DNA of 32,599 bases. Origin: an uncultured Oscillibacter sp. Lineage in GTDB: Bacteria; Bacillota; Clostridia; Oscillospirales; Oscillospiraceae. Shown piece after piece: positions 29,882-32,599 of the stretch. Numbering within the stretch: position 1 is the first letter of the stretch; every line of letters starts with the position of its first letter. The stretch lies in assembly GCA_900544105.1 (NCBI GenBank), contig UQUC01000015.1:1-32599 (forward strand), in the 5' to 3' direction. Both the position numbers and the translations under genes were made by a program. A model generated the notes under the pieces. It worked only from the letters and a program-made list of their open reading frames with translations, ran no database searches and had not been told where the DNA came from.

Positions 29882-31147
29882 ATGAAGAATCTGAAAAAGC
29901 TGACGATCCTGCACTCGAACGATATGCATGGCGATTTTCTGGCCGAACAGATCGACGAACGGCTGGTGGGCGGCGTGTCGCTGTTGTCGGGCTATGTCAA
30001 TAAAGTACGGCGGGAGGAAAAGAACGTGATCTACGCCGTGGCGGGGGATATGTTCCGCGGCAGCGTCATTGATTCGGAGTACAAGGGCACCTCCACCATC
30101 GGCATCATCACGGAGGAGGTGCTGGCCGCCACCAAGACGGACGAGCTGATCGGGTCCTTTGTGGACATCGGGGAGGCGGCCCGGGAGGTGGGCAACATCT
30201 GCAACGCCTACAATGCCATCGACATTGATTTCACCGTGCTGCTGACCCACATCGGCTTTGAGGAGGACAAGAAGCTGGCGGCGATGCTGGACCCGGACTG
30301 GGGCGTGGACGTCATCATCGGCGGCCACAGCCACACGAAGTTAGAGGAGCCGTTCAAGGTCAACGATATTTATATCGTACAGGCGGGCACCGGCACCGAT
30401 GAGATCGGCCGGTTCGACATCATGGTGGACACCGACCTCAACGCCATCGATACCTTTACCTGGCAGATGGTCCCCATCGACGACGCCCACTGTCCCCGGG
30501 ATGAGGAGGTGGAGGACTTCATCCAGCGCTACAAGAGCGCCACCTCTCAGAAGTATGACCGCATCGTCACCCGCTTTTCCTGCGAGCTGACCCATCCCAG
30601 GCGCAATCAGGAAACGGCGCTGGGAGACCTCATCGCCGACATTCTGCGGGACAGCTTCGGTATCGACCTGATGCTCATGGGGTCCGGGGCCATCCGCAGC
30701 TACGCCCTCGGCCCGGTGGTCCATTACGCAGACCTTGTGGAGTGCCTGCCCTATGACGACGCGGTGTACATGCTCAAGGTCACCGGCACCCAGCTGGAGC
30801 GGATGATCCGCCATATCCTGCGGGACGAGGCATTCCAGGGGGAGCACACGGAGTTCTACCAGTTCTCCCACGGGACGCACATCGTCTGGTCCCGGAGCGA
30901 GCAGGCCTTCCGCACCCTGACACTGGACGGCGAGGCCCTGTACGCCGAGCGGCTCTACACCGTGGCGGTGCAGAAGTACCACTACAACAACCTCAAGCCG
31001 TTTTTGGACATCACGCTGGAAGAGGTGGAGAAAAACGGCAAGATCCGGGTGCTGTCCACCTCCGCCCGGGACGTGGTGGAGGAATACCTGACGGTGAACC
31101 AGCACCTCAGCCGGGAGGTGGAGGGTCGCCTGGTGGTGGAGGACTGA
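29882..31147 (+). CDS. 5'-nucleotidase-like metallophosphatase with an apparent internal deletion
   Basis: A 421-residue protein of the 5'-nucleotidase/2',3'-cyclic-phosphodiesterase type. Present are motif 1 ILHSNDMHGD (about residues 9-18), motif 2 VAGDMFRGSVID (about 54-65), LTHIG (about 121-125) and GGHSHTKLEEP (about 143-153), then the C-terminal substrate domain (ETALGDLIADILRDSFGIDL, LMGSGAIRSYALGP). Missing is the GNHE(F/L)D segment that should follow motif 2: the sequence runs YKGTSTI then GIITEEVLAA. Family members carry roughly 60-80 more residues there, and this protein is shorter than the usual 480-550. The frame is intact. Loss of the Asn and His of GNHE should abolish catalysis. 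No signal peptide is seen, so it is cytoplasmic. Confidence 0.85.
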   Translation: MKNLKKLTILHSNDMHGDFLAEQIDERLVGGVSLLSGYVNKVRREEKNVIYAVAGDMFRGSVIDSEYKGTSTIGIITEEVLAATKTDELIGSFVDIGEAAREVGNICNAYNAIDIDFTVLLTHIGFEEDKKLAAMLDPDWGVDVIIGGHSHTKLEEPFKVNDIYIVQAGTGTDEIGRFDIMVDTDLNAIDTFTWQMVPIDDAHCPRDEEVEDFIQRYKSATSQKYDRIVTRFSCELTHPRRNQETALGDLIADILRDSFGIDLMLMGSGAIRSYALGPVVHYADLVECLPYDDAVYMLKVTGTQLERMIRHILRDEAFQGEHTEFYQFSHGTHIVWSRSEQAFRTLTLDGEALYAERLYTVAVQKYHYNNLKPFLDITLEEVEKNGKIRVLSTSARDVVEEYLTVNQHLSREVEGRLVVED

Positions 31148-31217
31148 AAAACGAGGCTTTCGATGGATGATCTATCCGATATACATATAAATTGGCGTTT
31201 AACTGTAAGTTCAACAT

Positions 31218-31253
31218 GGAGGCCATTCCTGTCTTTCAGGGATGGCCTCCTTT
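31218..31253 (+). terminator. Terminator after the metallophosphatase gene
   Basis: GGAGGCCATTCCTG pairs with CAGGGATGGCCTCC (one G-T), loop TCTTT, then TTT. Confidence 0.75.
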
Positions 31254-31339
31254 ACCGGTTGCCATAGCGGTGTTTCACATGGAAACAGGCTTCAGCGACG
31301 GTCGTAGTAGATCCTGGCCCTATTAAAAATGAGCACGCT

Positions 31340-31426
31340 TTGCAATATCCCCTTTGAATGGAATTGCAATGAAAAGTGCATTATTTCAAACAAACCGTTG
31401 TGAAAAAGGACGCTTTGTTGTAAAAT
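31340..31426 (+). promoter_or_regulatory. LysR gene promoter and candidate LysR binding site
   Basis: TTGTGA (31398-31403) and TAAAAT (31421-31426), 17 nt apart. Upstream, TTGCAAT (31340-31346) and ATTGCAA (31363-31369) form a perfect inverted repeat, about 65-90 nt before the presumed transcription start, the usual position of a LysR recognition site. The 31254-31339 span shows nothing else. Confidence 0.6.
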
Positions 31427-31471
31427 CAGATTACAATGGATTTACCCCAAATCGGGAAAGAAGGTCTTACT

Positions 31472-32395
31472 ATGACATTGCTCCAACTGAAATATATTTC
31501 CACAGTAGCCAAGTGCGGCTCCTTCAGTAAAGCAGCGCAAACGCTTTATGTTTCCCAGCCTGGGATCAGCAAAATGGTCTGCGCATTGGAGGAGGAATTA
31601 GGGATCACGATCTTTGTTCGGTCTGCCGCGGGGATCACATTGACGGCGGAAGGACGGGAACTGTTAAATATGGGAGAGCGGCTCTTGCGGGATGCCGAGC
31701 ATATTTCACAACATTTTACGCAGGACCTTGGCAGCACCCATGAGAGCCTCAGCGTCAGCAGCCAGCATTACTGCTTTGTGATCGATGCGCTGATGGAGTA
31801 TCAAAAGGTATCCCAGAAGGATTCCTATACATATAAGCTGCTTGTTGGACAGGGGCCGGATGTGATTCAGCAGGTAGTCGACAAGACCTCTGAATTAGGC
31901 GTATTGTTCATTAGTGAACAGAATAACAAGCATATGAATCGGGTCTTTGGGGACAATGCGCTGGAATTTCACCCCTTATTCACCAATAAGCCCTGTGTGT
32001 TCATCCATAAGAGTCACCCGCTGGCAACAAAGGCGTGTGTCACGGTGGAGGATCTTCAGCCGTATCCCTGCATCATGTATGAGCTGGACCCGGATGCACC
32101 GTCTATCTTGCAGGAAGAGATGCTGCTGTCGGATTTCTACCCTCAGAAGGTAAATATTGTTAGCTGCTTGTACCAAAGCCTGATGATCATGAAGAACTGC
32201 CAGGGCTATGACTTGGGCGTCGGCCTTATCTCTACGAGCAATCGGAATCTGGACGTGATAAAGCGACCGGTCCAGGGCTTTGATGCACCGATCACAGTCG
32301 GTTGGGTGAGCAAGGTGGGCCACACCCTGTCTCACCCGGCAGAGCAGTTCGTAGAACTGCTTCAAAAATATTGCCAGGATTACCAGGACCCTTAA
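31472..32395 (+). CDS. LysR-family transcription regulator
   Basis: A 307-residue regulator. The N-terminal winged helix (about residues 1-60) reads TLLQLKYISTVAKCGSFSKA then TLYVSQPGISKMVCALEEEL, GITIF and TAEGRELL, the LysR signature. The periplasmic-binding-like effector domain follows (about 90-300). The ATG at 31472 is used because GAAGG lies 8 nt upstream and the LysR helix-turn-helix starts directly; the longer frame adds 12 residues without support. No gene is divergent from it, so it may regulate itself and a gene outside the window. Confidence 0.9.
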   Translation: MTLLQLKYISTVAKCGSFSKAAQTLYVSQPGISKMVCALEEELGITIFVRSAAGITLTAEGRELLNMGERLLRDAEHISQHFTQDLGSTHESLSVSSQHYCFVIDALMEYQKVSQKDSYTYKLLVGQGPDVIQQVVDKTSELGVLFISEQNNKHMNRVFGDNALEFHPLFTNKPCVFIHKSHPLATKACVTVEDLQPYPCIMYELDPDAPSILQEEMLLSDFYPQKVNIVSCLYQSLMIMKNCQGYDLGVGLISTSNRNLDVIKRPVQGFDAPITVGWVSKVGHTLSHPAEQFVELLQKYCQDYQDP

Positions 32396-32406
32396 GAGCA
32401 GAAAAG

Positions 32407-32435
32407 AGTGCCTCCGGCAATATGCCGGAGGCACT
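32407..32435 (+). terminator. Terminator of the LysR gene and left-arm hairpin of MITE copy 3
   Basis: AGTGCCTCCGGCA / TGCCGGAGGCACT, 13 bp with an ATA loop, 11 nt after the stop codon. It directly touches the MITE-like core, as the different hairpin does at copy 1. Confidence 0.75.
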
Positions 32436-32599
32436 GAGACTGTCGATAAAGTGAAAAATCTTCCGCAACGGTAAGGAAGAGTGTGCGCGGGAAACCCAAG
32501 AAGGGTGTCCTGCGCCATTGAAATTCTAAGTTTTCAGAACATTATAAAAGTTCTGAAAACTTGCACAGCGGGGCGAAAAGACTTTTTCGACACGCTGAG
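32436..32599 (+). mobile_element. MITE-like repeat, copy 3
   Basis: Same orientation and length (about 163 bp) as copy 1, with the same terminal sequences and internal AGTTTTCAGAAC-type hairpin (one changed loop base). It ends at the window edge, so its right flank is unseen. Confidence 0.7.

Overview
The window looks like DNA from a Gram-positive, GC-rich gut-type Clostridia (my guess is Oscillospiraceae or a close relative). This is inferred from strong AGGAGG-type ribosome binding sites, consensus TTGACA/TATAAT promoters, class C sortases with LPXTG pilins, a DnaD-domain protein, an EFR1-type flavodoxin/ferredoxin and a short Clostridia-type peptide deformylase. No rRNA, tRNA or CRISPR array was found.

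Layout. (1) 1-2971, minus strand: a methionine-salvage operon with its own consensus promoter (TIM-barrel isomerase, mtnK, mtnA; mtnA runs off the left edge). (2) 3191-3925: a lone phage tail-fibre-like gene followed by a MITE-like element whose two ends are the same hairpin in inverted orientation. (3) 3988-4812: a DnaD-domain protein. (4) 5068-11271: a complete plasmid-type maintenance module. Four 43-44-bp iterons and an operator-overlapped promoter drive parA-parB-(double ribbon-helix-helix protein), each pair of genes overlapping as TAATG. A gene-free 1.2 kb stretch and an 85% A+T block follow, then 19 copies of the 16-mer ACGAGGTTTTGATCTC in two convergent clusters, and a Rep_3/RepB-type initiator gene. 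(5) 11314-13574, minus strand: EFR1 flavodoxin-ferredoxin, NERD-domain protein, peptide deformylase and a Lar-like zinc protein. (6) 13754-20017: a pilus locus with a truncated pilin remnant, a major pilin, two class C sortases, a minor pilin, a third sortase and a CrtO-like membrane protein. (7) 20077-23464, minus strand: a sugar isomerase-like TIM barrel, a membrane-anchored GH25 lysozyme, a second MITE copy carrying an insertion, and an M20 amidohydrolase. (8) 23588-28683: a GntR regulator and a dehydratase-permease-aldolase operon that reads as a non-phosphorylative sugar-acid pathway. (9) 28831-32599: acyl-ACP thioesterase, a metallophosphatase that lacks its GNHE motif behind a structured leader, a LysR regulator, and a third MITE copy at the edge.

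How it fits together. The par, origin and rep block is enough to define a low-copy replicon, yet it sits among metabolic genes. Either a plasmid (possibly carrying the pilus locus) integrated into the chromosome, or the whole sequence belongs to a chromid or megaplasmid. The window alone cannot decide. The most novel-looking items are the three-gene partition operon with two kinds of iteron array, the MITE family whose flanking hairpins differ between copies, the metallophosphatase with an apparent internal deletion, and the structured leader before it.
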